DNA from: Porphyromonadaceae bacterium H1
GTDB taxonomy: Bacteria; Bacteroidota; Bacteroidia; Bacteroidales; Paludibacteraceae
Reading direction: 5' to 3'
Length of the DNA stretch: 64,000 bases
Assembly: GCA_001653155.1 (NCBI GenBank)
Contig: BDEJ01000001.1
Location: 32,730-96,729 of the forward strand
The translations under genes were made by a program, and so were the position numbers. The notes under the pieces are model-generated. The model was given only the letters and a program-made list of their open reading frames with translations, ran no database searches and was not told the origin of the DNA. Below, in pieces: positions 56,037-63,600 of the stretch (position 1 is its first letter; each line of letters begins with the position of its first letter).

Positions 56037-56915
56037 TTAAAAGTACTTCGTTTCTTTTCCTTCGATGGAGCTGAGCAGGTTGTTGGCAAGGCGGCTTGCT
56101 CCGAATCGGAATAGCTTGTTGTTCAGCCAGTCTTCTCCTAAAATTTCCTTAACTAAGGTGTAGTGTTTTACCGCTTCTTCTGTTGTTGAGATGCCTCCGG
56201 CCGGTTTGTAACCTATTTTCAGGTTGTTTTTTTCCTTCCATTCTTTTATGGCATGACACATGACGTAGCTTGCTTCCAACGTGGCCGAAACAGGTACTTT
56301 TCCGGTGGATGTTTTGATAAAATCGGCTCCGGCTGCCATGGCAATAAGTGAGGCTTTCTTGATCTTTTCGGGATGCTCCAGTACTCCGGTTTCCAGTATT
56401 ACTTTGAGGTGAGCGTCCCGACAAGCCGCCTTTATCTCGCTCAGCTCTTCGTAAACTTCTTCGTAGTCTTCTTCCAGAAACTTGCCGATAGAGATGACTA
56501 CATCTATTTCAGTGGCTCCTGCTAAAACAGTCATTGCCGTTTCGGCTATTTTTACTTCCAGAAAGCTTTGCGATGCCGGGAAACAGGCGGAAACGGCGGC
56601 AATGCCGATCTCCTCGCTTAGATGCTCTTTTACCGTCGGGACTAAAGATGGGTAAACACAGATGGCAGCAACATTATCTAGGTGCGGAAAGTACTTTTTG
56701 AAGTTGTTTACTTTTTCTGTCATTGCGACAATTTCCGACTTTGTGTCGCTTCCGTTGAGTGAGGTTAAATCGATGCAGTTCAAGCATTTTTTATACACTT
56801 CAGCCGTATTGTTCGCATCGTAATGTGCTTTCAGAATTTTTTGGATGTCTTCCTGTACGGCTCTGAGGTCGAGCTGAGTTCTGTAAGCCTTGAACAGTTC
56901 CGATATGTTTGGCAT
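56037..56915 (-). CDS. deoC: Deoxyribose-phosphate aldolase
   Basis: A 292-residue class I aldolase splitting deoxyribose-5-P to acetaldehyde and glyceraldehyde-3-P. The Schiff-base Lys lies in FIKTSTGKVP near residue 202 and KPAGGIST carries the second conserved Lys. The N-terminal ~40 residues extend beyond the E. coli protein, as in many Bacteroidota. It lies 4 bases after the MazG-like gene; together they suit nucleotide salvage and clean-up. Confidence 0.95.
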   Translation of the reverse strand: MPNISELFKAYRTQLDLRAVQEDIQKILKAHYDANNTAEVYKKCLNCIDLTSLNGSDTKSEIVAMTEKVNNFKKYFPHLDNVAAICVYPSLVPTVKEHLSEEIGIAAVSACFPASQSFLEVKIAETAMTVLAGATEIDVVISIGKFLEEDYEEVYEELSEIKAACRDAHLKVILETGVLEHPEKIKKASLIAMAAGADFIKTSTGKVPVSATLEASYVMCHAIKEWKEKNNLKIGYKPAGGISTTEEAVKHYTLVKEILGEDWLNNKLFRFGASRLANNLLSSIEGKETKYF

Positions 56916-56919
56916 AGGG

Positions 56920-57261
56920 CTATTTTTGAGATTTCGTATTCAGTTTTGGATTGTTATGATGGCGCTGCCTGTCGCGGAGCGTTTTTTTCTCGAAATTCTT
57001 CTTTAATGCTTCGTTGAGATCGACACCCGTTTGATTGGCGAGGCAGAGCAATACCCAAAGCACATCTGCCATCTCATCGGCTAAGTCCTTGTCGGTTTCC
57101 GACTCTTTGGAAGACTGTTCTCCGTATTTTCGTGCAAAAATACGGGCTAACTCTCCAACTTCTTCGGTTAGGATGGCAAAGTTTGTCAGTTCGCTGAAAT
57201 AACGAACGCCGTATTGCCGTATCCATGCGTCAACCTGCTGTTGTGCTTCGCTGATGGTCAT
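56920..57261 (-). CDS. MazG-like nucleotide pyrophosphohydrolase
   Basis: A 113-residue all-alpha NTP pyrophosphatase. The metal-binding signature is EEVGELARIFARK (ExxE) plus ADEMADVLWVLLCLANQ (ExxD), which define the MazG/dUTPase superfamily. Substrate is unknown; house-cleaning of non-canonical NTPs is the usual role. It lies 3 bases after psd and 4 before deoC. Confidence 0.9.
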   Translation of the reverse strand: MTISEAQQQVDAWIRQYGVRYFSELTNFAILTEEVGELARIFARKYGEQSSKESETDKDLADEMADVLWVLLCLANQTGVDLNEALKKNFEKKTLRDRQRHHNNPKLNTKSQK

Positions 57262-57264
57262 TGT

Positions 57265-57936
57265 CTATTCGTTCAGGCGTGCAATTATAGTCTCGTTACC
57301 GACGGTTTTTTCTCCCATCTTTACATAAATTTCGGTGTCCAGAGGGAAAAATAAATCTACGCGTGAACCAAACTTTATGAAACCCAAGTGCTCGTTCACA
57401 TGGCAGGGCTTTCCGGGGTGGGCATAGGTTACAATGCGTCGCGCTAAGGCTCCGGCTATCTGGCGAAGAAGAATCTGTGTTTTATTAGGGGTTTCGATAA
57501 CGACCGTTGAACGCTCGTTTTCAGTGCTTGACTTAGGAAGGTAGGCTACGTGATGTCTTCCTTCATGGTGTGTCGACTTTATAACCGTTCCCGTAACCGG
57601 ATACCAATTGGCGTGTACGTTGAACACGGACATGAAAATAGAGACTTGTATGCGTTTCTCTCCTCCGAAATATTCGTGTTCTTCAACAGGTTCGATTGCA
57701 ACGATCGTACCGTCGGCCGGAGCTACCACCAAGCTCGGATCGTCGATTTCGATTATGCGCGAAGGGTTGCGGAAGAAATAGGCAAAAAAAGCAAAAATCA
57801 TTGCCGAAAATACGGTATTGATTGCAAATGTTTTGCCTGTGTATTGGATGAAAATTATCAGGTTGAAAACGAATAAGATGAATAATAAACTTAACAGGAT
57901 GAACTTTCCTTCTTTATGTATTCGTATGTGTCTCAT
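57265..57936 (-). CDS. psd: Phosphatidylserine decarboxylase proenzyme
   Basis: A 223-residue pyruvoyl enzyme making phosphatidylethanolamine. It is the short PSD-A type: two N-terminal hydrophobic segments, PADGTIVAIEPVEE, the catalytic His region VFNVHANWYPVTG and the self-cleavage Gly-Ser in KFGSRVDLFFP near residue 190. Self-cleavage at Gly-Ser yields the pyruvoyl alpha chain. It heads a three-gene operon with MazG and deoC; no phosphatidylserine synthase gene is adjacent. Confidence 0.95.
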   Translation of the reverse strand: MRHIRIHKEGKFILLSLLFILFVFNLIIFIQYTGKTFAINTVFSAMIFAFFAYFFRNPSRIIEIDDPSLVVAPADGTIVAIEPVEEHEYFGGEKRIQVSIFMSVFNVHANWYPVTGTVIKSTHHEGRHHVAYLPKSSTENERSTVVIETPNKTQILLRQIAGALARRIVTYAHPGKPCHVNEHLGFIKFGSRVDLFFPLDTEIYVKMGEKTVGNETIIARLNE

Positions 57937-58015
57937 TTCCGCTGCTTTGTTTTTCCTCTTTGAGTCGGTTTTTTGTTGCCTCCCCTCTCGAAAGGGATTT
58001 TTTTAATAAGGCCAA

Positions 58016-58046
58016 CAAAAGTACGTAAAAAGATTTAGTACAACAA
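58016..58046 (-). promoter_or_regulatory. Promoter for psd-MazG-deoC
   Basis: Minus strand TTG (58046-58044), 20-base spacer, TACTTTTG (58023-58016); transcript start near 58009. Confidence 0.7.
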
Positions 58047-58094
58047 TATTTTTCCGGGATTGCCTCTTGTCGCTTGCAGATTCTGCTTCTGTCT

Positions 58095-58403
58095 TTAAGC
58101 CTCGCCTCCGCCGAATCCCATGGGCATAGAAGAAGCCGGATGATTTTCGGATAGTTTTATTGTTCCGTTTTGTTGTTCGTATTTTGCAATGTTCTCTTGA
58201 AGGGCAAAAAGTAAGCGCTTGGCATGTTCCGGTGTGAGGATGATGCGCGATTTTACGTTTGCCTTCGGGGTTCCCGGCATGATGCGGATGAAATCCAGTA
58301 CGAATTCCGAGCTGGAATGAGAGATGATAGCCAGATTGGAATAGGTGCCCTCGGCCACTTCGGCGGAGAGTTCAATGTTCAGTTGGTTTTCTTGTGTTTC
58401 CAT
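58095..58403 (-). CDS. DUF3467 protein
   Basis: A 102-residue soluble protein matching DUF3467: EGTYSNLAIISHSSSEFVLDF, RIMPGTPKANVKSRIILTPEHAKRLL and ALQENIAKYE, then a Gly-rich tail. Function unknown. In many Bacteroidales it lies by rpoC; here it follows ftsY by 45 bases on the same strand and is probably on the ftsY transcript. Confidence 0.9.
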   Translation of the reverse strand: METQENQLNIELSAEVAEGTYSNLAIISHSSSEFVLDFIRIMPGTPKANVKSRIILTPEHAKRLLFALQENIAKYEQQNGTIKLSENHPASSMPMGFGGGEA

Positions 58404-58448
58404 TATATATGTTCCTGAGTTGAGAATCGTTTTCTTCTGCCTGAATAA

Positions 58449-59402
58449 TTACTGTTCAAATAAAGAGTTCACAAAGTTTTTGCGGTCAAATACCTGCAAA
58501 TGATCCATACCTTCGCCCAGCCCGATGTATTTTACCGGAATTTTGAACTGATCCGAAATGCCAATTACTACGCCTCCTTTTGCCGTTCCGTCCAGTTTTG
58601 TAATGGCGAGGGCGCTTACATCGGTCGCTTTGGTGAATTGCTTGGCTTGCTCGAAGGCATTTTGCCCTGTGGAGCCATCTAAAACCAGTAAAACCTCATG
58701 TGGGGCGTTGGGAACTACTTTTTGGATTACATTCTTTATTTTCGTGAGCTCGTTCATAAGGTTGACTTTGTTGTGCAACCTGCCCGCCGTATCAATGATT
58801 ACCACATCGGCTCCGTTTGCTTTTGCCGAAGAAACCGTGTCGTAGGCTACCGAAGCGGGATCGGCTCCCATTTTTTGTTTGATGACGTTTGCCTGCGTGC
58901 GTTCGCCCCATACAACAAGCTGCTCGACGGCAGCCGCTCTGAATGTATCGGCTGCACCTAAAAAGACCTTCTTGCCTGCTTTGGAAAACTGGTGCGCTAA
59001 CTTGCCGATGGTTGTTGTTTTGCCCACACCGTTCACACCTACTACCATGATTACGTATGGTGTTTCCTGGAGCGGATCGGAGAAATCAGACGTGGTGGAC
59101 GAGTTGTTTTCGAGCAGTAGTTCGCTGATTTCGTCCCGAAGGATGCTGTTCAGTTCATCCGCATTCAGATACTTGTCCCGTGATACTCGCTTTTGAATGC
59201 GTTCGATGATGCGAAGTGTCGTTTCCACACCTACATCGGAAGTGATGAGGACTTCTTCGAGGTTATCCAGCACCTCGTCGTCTATTTTTGATTTTCCGGC
59301 AACGGCTCGCGTAAGTTTTGAGAAAACGCTCTCTTTCGTTTTCGACAGACCTTGGTCTAATACCTCTTTCTTTTCTTTGTTGAATAAATTAAAAAGGCCC
59401 AT
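58449..59402 (-). CDS. ftsY: Signal recognition particle receptor FtsY
   Basis: A 317-residue SRP GTPase that docks ribosome-nascent-chain complexes at the membrane. The NG domain has G1 GVNGVGKTTTIGKLA near residue 121, DTFRAAAVEQL, G3 DTAGRLHNK, and TKLDGTAKGG with LGEGMDHLQVF at the end. The acidic A domain is almost absent, the short form typical of Bacteroidota. It has its own promoter overlapping the terminator of the preceding ribosomal operon. Confidence 0.96.
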   Translation of the reverse strand: MGLFNLFNKEKKEVLDQGLSKTKESVFSKLTRAVAGKSKIDDEVLDNLEEVLITSDVGVETTLRIIERIQKRVSRDKYLNADELNSILRDEISELLLENNSSTTSDFSDPLQETPYVIMVVGVNGVGKTTTIGKLAHQFSKAGKKVFLGAADTFRAAAVEQLVVWGERTQANVIKQKMGADPASVAYDTVSSAKANGADVVIIDTAGRLHNKVNLMNELTKIKNVIQKVVPNAPHEVLLVLDGSTGQNAFEQAKQFTKATDVSALAITKLDGTAKGGVVIGISDQFKIPVKYIGLGEGMDHLQVFDRKNFVNSLFEQ

Positions 59403-59464
59403 AGTTGAGTTTGAATGTTAAATTTTACCGAGGAGGATTTTCCCGTTTTGACAAAATTGCAGAA

Positions 59465-59494
59465 CAAAGTTACGGCTTTTTTGCGTCCTAACAA
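59465..59494 (-). promoter_or_regulatory. Promoter for ftsY
   Basis: Minus strand TTG (59494-59492), 19-base spacer, TAACTTTG (59472-59465). Its -33 element overlaps the end of the 59493-59530 terminator. Confidence 0.75.
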
Positions 59495-59530
59495 AAATCC
59501 CCTCATTTTAATTAAAATGAGGGGATTTTT
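59493..59530. terminator. Terminator after rpmB-rpmG-DUF4295
   Basis: A perfect palindrome: AAAAATCCCCTCATTTTA and its complement, 19-base arms centred on AATT. On the minus strand the stem ends in a TTTTT run. It lies 29 bases after the DUF4295 stop. Confidence 0.9.
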
Positions 59531-59559
59531 TATGTCGTCAATGCTGTTAAATGGCTGTG

Positions 59560-59715
59560 TTATTTCGCCAAAACATCTTTTACTTGTTCGTTGAGAACCA
59601 TTTCTTCCTGGAAGACGTATGCTCCGTTCTTGGGTGACTTCACCATCTTTATAACTTTTGCATAGCCACGTCCTTCCCCTTTTGTTCGCAGAGTCGCAAC
59701 CGCTTTCTTTGCCAT
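59560..59715 (-). CDS. DUF4295 small basic protein
   Basis: A 51-residue protein starting MAKKAVATLRTKGEGRGYAK and containing MVKSPKNGAYVFQEE, which matches Bacteroidota DUF4295. It always accompanies rpmB-rpmG in this phylum and is probably ribosome-associated. It begins 14 bases after rpmG and ends the operon. Confidence 0.92.
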   Translation of the reverse strand: MAKKAVATLRTKGEGRGYAKVIKMVKSPKNGAYVFQEEMVLNEQVKDVLAK

Positions 59716-59729
59716 AGTCTAAATCCTTT

Positions 59730-59918
59730 TTATTTAATTTCTTTGTGTACCGTTACCCGCTTCAGAATCGGATTGTATTTTTTGAGTTCCAATCGTCCGG
59801 TTGTGTTTTTTCTGTTTTTTACCGTGATGTAGCGCGATGTGCCGGGCATGCCGCTTTCTTTATGCTCTGTGCATTCCAGTATAACCTGTACTCTTGCTTC
59901 TTTTGATTTTTTTGCCAT
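59730..59918 (-). CDS. rpmG: 50S ribosomal protein L33
   Basis: A 62-residue L33 with [25 protein letters not shown] spread over the core. Only a single Cys is present, so it is the zinc-independent form. It lies between rpmB (19 bases) and DUF4295. Confidence 0.96.
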   Translation of the reverse strand: MAKKSKEARVQVILECTEHKESGMPGTSRYITVKNRKNTTGRLELKKYNPILKRVTVHKEIK

Positions 59919-59937
59919 TTCGTGCTCCTTCCTTTAT

Positions 59938-60177
59938 TTATGCGTATAAATACCCTTTTTCGGCTGCTTTCTTAATGGCAGCATCCAAACCTATTTTGTT
60001 AATAGTGCGTAGTCCGGCAGCAGAAATCTTTAAACTGATCCACATATCTTGCTCAACCCAGTAAAACTTTTTAGTGAAGAGGTTGACGTCAAAAGTTCTT
60101 TTTGTGCGGCGCTTCGAGTGTGAAACGTTGTTTCCTACCATTGCTTTTTTGCCGGTGATTTGACAAATTTTTGACAT
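59938..60177 (-). CDS. rpmB: 50S ribosomal protein L28
   Basis: A 79-residue L28: [34 protein letters not shown] and [14 protein letters not shown]. It is the first gene of the rpmB-rpmG-DUF4295 operon, 51 bases after the -7 box of its promoter. Confidence 0.97.
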   Translation of the reverse strand: MSKICQITGKKAMVGNNVSHSKRRTKRTFDVNLFTKKFYWVEQDMWISLKISAAGLRTINKIGLDAAIKKAAEKGYLYA

Positions 60178-60227
60178 TATCGTATATCTTTATTTTGTTG
60201 TTACTTTCCTTCTCGAAAAACAGTTTG

Positions 60228-60258
60228 CAAAAGTAGGCTTTTATTTTTGTTTATGCAA
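60228..60258 (-). promoter_or_regulatory. Promoter for rpmB-rpmG-DUF4295
   Basis: Minus strand TTG (60258-60256), 20-base spacer, TACTTTTG (60235-60228); transcript start near 60221. Confidence 0.75.
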
Positions 60259-60496
60259 ATTTTCGGGTGAATTATTTTCGTTAAGTCTTGTGATTTAGTC
60301 TTGTTCCGGCTCTTATAGCTCTTCTGTCTGACTTTGTAAATAAGCCTTCTGATGGGAAATTTGAGCTTGGTGGAGAGTTTTATTTAAAAAAAGCGGCAAC
60401 TTCCTGCTTTCGTAAATTTAATGACTGCTTATCCCCATCCTTGGGTATTTGCTGATGTGTATAAGAAGGAATATCCTTATTTTAAGATGTGGGATA
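60259..60496. other. Intergenic stretch with possible degenerate coding remnants
   Basis: About 240 bases between divergent promoters. Plus-strand frames give an open stretch without a start codon (about 60294-60482, ending at TGA) and a 27-codon ORF with ATG at 60421 (MTAYPHPWVFADVYKKEYPY...). I recognise neither. Both look like pieces of an eroded gene or chance openings; no tRNA or hairpin stands out. Confidence 0.3.
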
Positions 60497-60526
60497 TTGT
60501 TTAAATATCTGATTTTTATAGTTTTG
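60497..60526 (+). promoter_or_regulatory. Promoter for the Crp/Fnr regulator gene
   Basis: TTG (60497-60499), 19-base spacer, TAGTTTTG (60519-60526); start near 60533. The palindrome GATATT-GTTTA-AATATC (60493-60509) overlaps the -33 element and may be an operator for autorepression. Confidence 0.7.
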
Positions 60527-60606
60527 TTGTTTCTTTGGATCTTATCCCTGAAAACTTTTTGCAATTGCAAATTGTTTTTCTAAAAGATTATTTCTGCTGC
60601 TTTTTT

Positions 60607-61275
60607 ATGGAAGAAAAGTTACAAAATTGCTCCCTTTTTAAAGGCATGGGCCTTTCGGAAATCGAGGCTGTGTTACAAGAGTATCCGCACAAATTGACAA
60701 GGTTTCGAGAGAAGGATTTTGTTTTTCTACAAAACGATCCTTGTAATAAGTTGATGATTTTAGTCGAAGGTTTACTGCAGGCCCAAATGGTGGACTCTTC
60801 GGGTCGGCAGATTATTATCGACGAGTTACACGAAAATGACTTGCTTGCTCCTGCATTTATTTTTCCTGACATCAACCGCAGTCCGGTGAGTTTGTATGTG
60901 TTGCGAGAGGCTGTAGTGCTTAATTTTACCCGTTCCGTTTTGCTGGATATGATGCAGGAAAATCAGCTGATTTTGTCGAACTTCCTTACTGTAATTTCCA
61001 ATCGATCGCGTTTCCTTTCGGAGAAGCTTATGTTCCACGTCTTTAAATCGCTTCGGGTTAAAATAATTCATTATTTGTTGGATGAGTACAGGGTTGAAAA
61101 ATCTACTCACTTGAAATTGCGCTATACGCAGCAAGAATTGGCAGATCGCTTTGGAGTAGCTCGTCCGTCCTTAGCTCGGGCTTTTTCCGAGCTGGAAAAA
61201 GAAGGTTTTGTGGAAATGAGCAATAAATCAGTTTTTCTGAAAGATATGCAAGCTCTGAAAGTTGCTTTGGAATAA
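60607..61275 (+). CDS. Crp/Fnr-family transcriptional regulator
   Basis: A 222-residue regulator with an N-terminal cyclic-nucleotide-binding-like beta-roll (RFREKDFVFLQNDPCNKLMILVEG in strands), a long dimer helix (VLLDMMQENQLILSNFLTVISNR) and a C-terminal Crp winged helix with TQQELADRFGVARPSLARAFSELEKEGFVEM. The N-terminal region lacks an Fnr-like Cys cluster, so it does not look like an iron-sulfur oxygen sensor; a heme (HcpR/DNR-like) or other ligand is possible. The frame extends to 60535, but the ATG at 60607 (MEEKLQNCSLFKGM) fits the family. It lies upstream of the cupin operon and probably controls it. Confidence 0.88.
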   Translation: MEEKLQNCSLFKGMGLSEIEAVLQEYPHKLTRFREKDFVFLQNDPCNKLMILVEGLLQAQMVDSSGRQIIIDELHENDLLAPAFIFPDINRSPVSLYVLREAVVLNFTRSVLLDMMQENQLILSNFLTVISNRSRFLSEKLMFHVFKSLRVKIIHYLLDEYRVEKSTHLKLRYTQQELADRFGVARPSLARAFSELEKEGFVEMSNKSVFLKDMQALKVALE

Positions 61276-61310
61276 TGTTTTGTGCCTATTTAAGAAACAA
61301 AATGCCCGCC

Positions 61311-61328
61311 TTGTAACATTCGATACAA
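61311..61328 (+). promoter_or_regulatory. Crp/Fnr-type operator upstream of the cupin gene
   Basis: TTGTAACATTCGATACAA: inverted TTGTA/TACAA half-sites 8 bases apart. Its centre lies about 43 bases before the predicted transcript start, the class II activator position, and the promoter it serves has a good -7 box but no -33 element. Confidence 0.6.
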
Positions 61329-61348
61329 TTTTTGTGCTGGTAATGTTC

Positions 61349-61356
61349 TACTTTTG
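61349..61356 (+). promoter_or_regulatory. -7 element of the cupin-DUF438-DUF1858/2249 operon
   Basis: TACTTTTG with no TTG at the normal -33 spacing; transcript start near 61362. The missing -33 fits dependence on an activator bound at 61311-61328. Confidence 0.6.
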
Positions 61357-61385
61357 CTCCGAACTTAAATATATTTACGATACTT

Positions 61386-61718
61386 ATGACTGTAGATTCA
61401 ATTTCTGGAAAAAATACAGTTTGCGATTTGAAAGAGCAAATTGAATATTCCGAGGGCGGTATTGTTAGCAAGCAAATAGTGAAGAATACTTCCGGTAATG
61501 TAACTCTTTTTTCTTTTGATAAAGGCCAAGGTTTGAGTGAGCATACGGCTGCTTTCGATGCTTTTGTACAAGTTCTTGAGGGAGAAACTGAGATTCGTAT
61601 TGCTGGATTTCCTCATCTTTTGAAAGCCGGTCAGGCTATTGTTATGCCGGCTCATGTACCTCATGCCCTGCATGCCGTGGAGAGTTTTAAAATGTTGTTG
61701 ACAATGATAAAAGTCTGA
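61386..61718 (+). CDS. Small cupin-domain protein
   Basis: A 110-residue single-domain cupin. Motif 1 is GQGLSEHTAAFDAFVQVLEGETEI and motif 2 is AGQAIVMPAHVPHALHAVE, so metal-binding His residues are present in both, though motif 1 has one His instead of two. Cytoplasmic. Its TGA stop overlaps the ATG of the DUF438 gene (TGATG), indicating translational coupling. Small cupins of this type often sit beside Crp/Fnr and hemerythrin-like genes in stress operons. Enzymatic activity is unknown. Confidence 0.85.
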   Translation: MTVDSISGKNTVCDLKEQIEYSEGGIVSKQIVKNTSGNVTLFSFDKGQGLSEHTAAFDAFVQVLEGETEIRIAGFPHLLKAGQAIVMPAHVPHALHAVESFKMLLTMIKV

Positions 61719-62965
61719 TGTCTATGAGTGAAATAATTAATAATTCCGAAAAACGGAAAGAGATGCTTAAGCATCTGATTCTGCAATTGCACCGTGGCGA
61801 AGCGCCTGATATCGTACGGAAGCGTTTGATCGAGTTGTTACGCAGTGTGCCTTATGATCATGTGGTGAAGGTCGAGCAGGAACTTATTGCTGAAGGTCTT
61901 CCCGTTGAAGAAATCCTGAGCCTTTGTGATATTCATACCTCCGTGCTTGATGGACATATCGATACCTCAGCTGCTCAGGAAGTGCCTCAAGGCCATCCGG
62001 TAGATACCTTCAAGCAAGAAAATCGTGCTTTGGAGGCACGGATTCGACAGCTCAGGATGCTGTTTGAGCAGCTCCCGAAGGTAAAGGAAAACGAAATAAG
62101 AGATTTCGTAATGCACATCCGAAGCCTTTTTAATGAGTTGGCTGATGTGGATAAGCACTATCTCAAAAAAGAATATTTGCTTTTCCCTTTTATGGAGAGG
62201 CAAGGGATAACCGGGCCTCCGAAAGTGATGTGGGGAAAACACGACGAAACGCGTGAGTTCCTGAAGGCTGCTCACGAAGCACTTCGCGAAGAGACGATTG
62301 GTAAACATGAACTTGAGGGGATTATTCCTTTACTTTTATTACCGGTTTTGGATGCTATCGAAGGTATGATTATGAAGGAGGAGGAAATTCTTTTACCGAT
62401 GTGCCTGGATGCTTTAAACGAGCAAAATTGGCGGCAGATTTATGAAGAGACTCCTGATTTTGGATTCTGCCTTTACGACCCGCAGGTTGAATGGAAAGGA
62501 GACTCGAGGTCGCTTATCGGAGAAGGAGAGCCTGCTTATTCTTCCGGTGGGCCAATACGTCTCTCGTCGGGTAGTTTCGATGTGCACGAATTGGAGGCGC
62601 TTTTCCGTTTACTGCCGGTGGATATAACCTTTGTGGATAAGGACGATAAGGTGAAATTCTTTTCACACAGCCCGAAACGAGTCTTCGAACGCAACCGCTC
62701 CATTATTGGTCGGGATGTTCGCATGTGTCATCCACCGCATAGCGTACATATCGTCGAGCAAATAATTAGTGATTTCAAATCCGGCAAAGAGAACAGCGCA
62801 GCCTTTTGGATATCAAATTTCAAAGGGCGCTTTGTCTATATCGACTATATTGCATTGAGAGGTAAAGACAATGAATATCTTGGAGTTGTCGAATTTACGC
62901 AGGATATAACCGATTTGCGTGCTCTACAGGGGGATCAGCGTTTACTTTCTTATACCTCGAAATAA
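61718..62965 (+). CDS. DUF438 / hemerythrin-like / PAS protein
   Basis: A 415-residue cytoplasmic protein in three parts: DUF438 (about residues 10-75, RKEMLKHLILQLHRGEAPDIV and RSVPYDHVVKVEQELIAEG), a hemerythrin HHE-like helical domain (about 95-235, with HIRSLFNELADVDKHYLKKE, WGKHDETREFLKAAHE and EEEILLPMCLDAL) and a PAS domain (about 295-405, LLPVDITFVDKDDKVKFFS, HSVHIVEQIISDFKSGKEN). The HHE ligands suit a di-iron site that could sense or handle O2 or NO. It is coupled to the cupin gene and followed 10 bases later by the DUF1858/DUF2249 gene. Confidence 0.88.
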   Translation: MSMSEIINNSEKRKEMLKHLILQLHRGEAPDIVRKRLIELLRSVPYDHVVKVEQELIAEGLPVEEILSLCDIHTSVLDGHIDTSAAQEVPQGHPVDTFKQENRALEARIRQLRMLFEQLPKVKENEIRDFVMHIRSLFNELADVDKHYLKKEYLLFPFMERQGITGPPKVMWGKHDETREFLKAAHEALREETIGKHELEGIIPLLLLPVLDAIEGMIMKEEEILLPMCLDALNEQNWRQIYEETPDFGFCLYDPQVEWKGDSRSLIGEGEPAYSSGGPIRLSSGSFDVHELEALFRLLPVDITFVDKDDKVKFFSHSPKRVFERNRSIIGRDVRMCHPPHSVHIVEQIISDFKSGKENSAAFWISNFKGRFVYIDYIALRGKDNEYLGVVEFTQDITDLRALQGDQRLLSYTSK

Positions 62966-62975
62966 TTCCGATACG

Positions 62976-63488
62976 ATGCAAATAGATATTCATACTAAGG
63001 TTGCAGCAGTTTTGGATGCTTATCCTCACTTGGAAGCCTGTCTGATAGATCTATCGCCTGTGTTCTCTAAATTGCAAAATCCGGTGTTGAGGCGTAGTGT
63101 GGCGCGGGTTGCTAGCTTGGAACAGGCAGCAAAAATTGCCGGCCTTTCTCCGGCTTTTTTGGTACAGCGTCTGCGTCAGGAGGCGGGATTAGCTCCTCTC
63201 GAAACCTGTGAATGCCAATTCGAGAATGTCGAAATCGAAAGTAGGCCCGATTGGTTTGAGGAGGCTCGTGTTACTATTCGCTTCGATGCTGGACCGATTA
63301 TTGAATCGGGTTCCAGTCCGATGCAGCAAATTTTGTATCAGGCAGAGACCTTGCCGGAGGGAACTATACTTGAACTTTCGGCCCCGTTTAAGCCTGTCCC
63401 CATTATAGATTTACTCCGACAGCAGGCTTTCTCCGTATGGCATTCGGATGGAAAAACTTATGTTTATCGAAAACCTGCAAAAAGCTAA
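62976..63488 (+). CDS. DUF1858-DUF2249 protein
   Basis: A 170-residue protein. The N-terminal DUF1858 (residues 1-65: IDIHTKVAAVLDAYPHLEACLIDLSPVF and VARVASLEQAAKIAGLSPAFLVQRL) is followed by DUF2249 (about 95-168: VTIRFDAGPIIESGSSPMQQIL, LPEGTILELSAPFKPVPII and FSVWHSDGKTYVY). DUF2249 is a TusA-like (SirA) fold, and the pair is common near nitrogen-oxide reductase genes. The frame extends to 62919, but the ATG at 62976 removes an unlikely overlap with the DUF438 gene. It is the last gene before the insertion sequence. Confidence 0.85.
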   Translation: MQIDIHTKVAAVLDAYPHLEACLIDLSPVFSKLQNPVLRRSVARVASLEQAAKIAGLSPAFLVQRLRQEAGLAPLETCECQFENVEIESRPDWFEEARVTIRFDAGPIIESGSSPMQQILYQAETLPEGTILELSAPFKPVPIIDLLRQQAFSVWHSDGKTYVYRKPAKS

Positions 63489-63600
63489 AAAAATCGTCAT
63501 TGAATAAGATACAAAGGCGGAAGCGGAAAAAGAAGATAATTAGTCGCCCCTTAAAAAACCACATATTGTTTGATATTCAGCAAATTAATCTTCGAAACCC

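Noticed and set aside
57981..58007. Small CCC/GGG hairpin followed by a T-run on the plus strand
   Set aside because: It would terminate plus-strand transcription, but no plus-strand gene is present; the stem is only about 4 bp.
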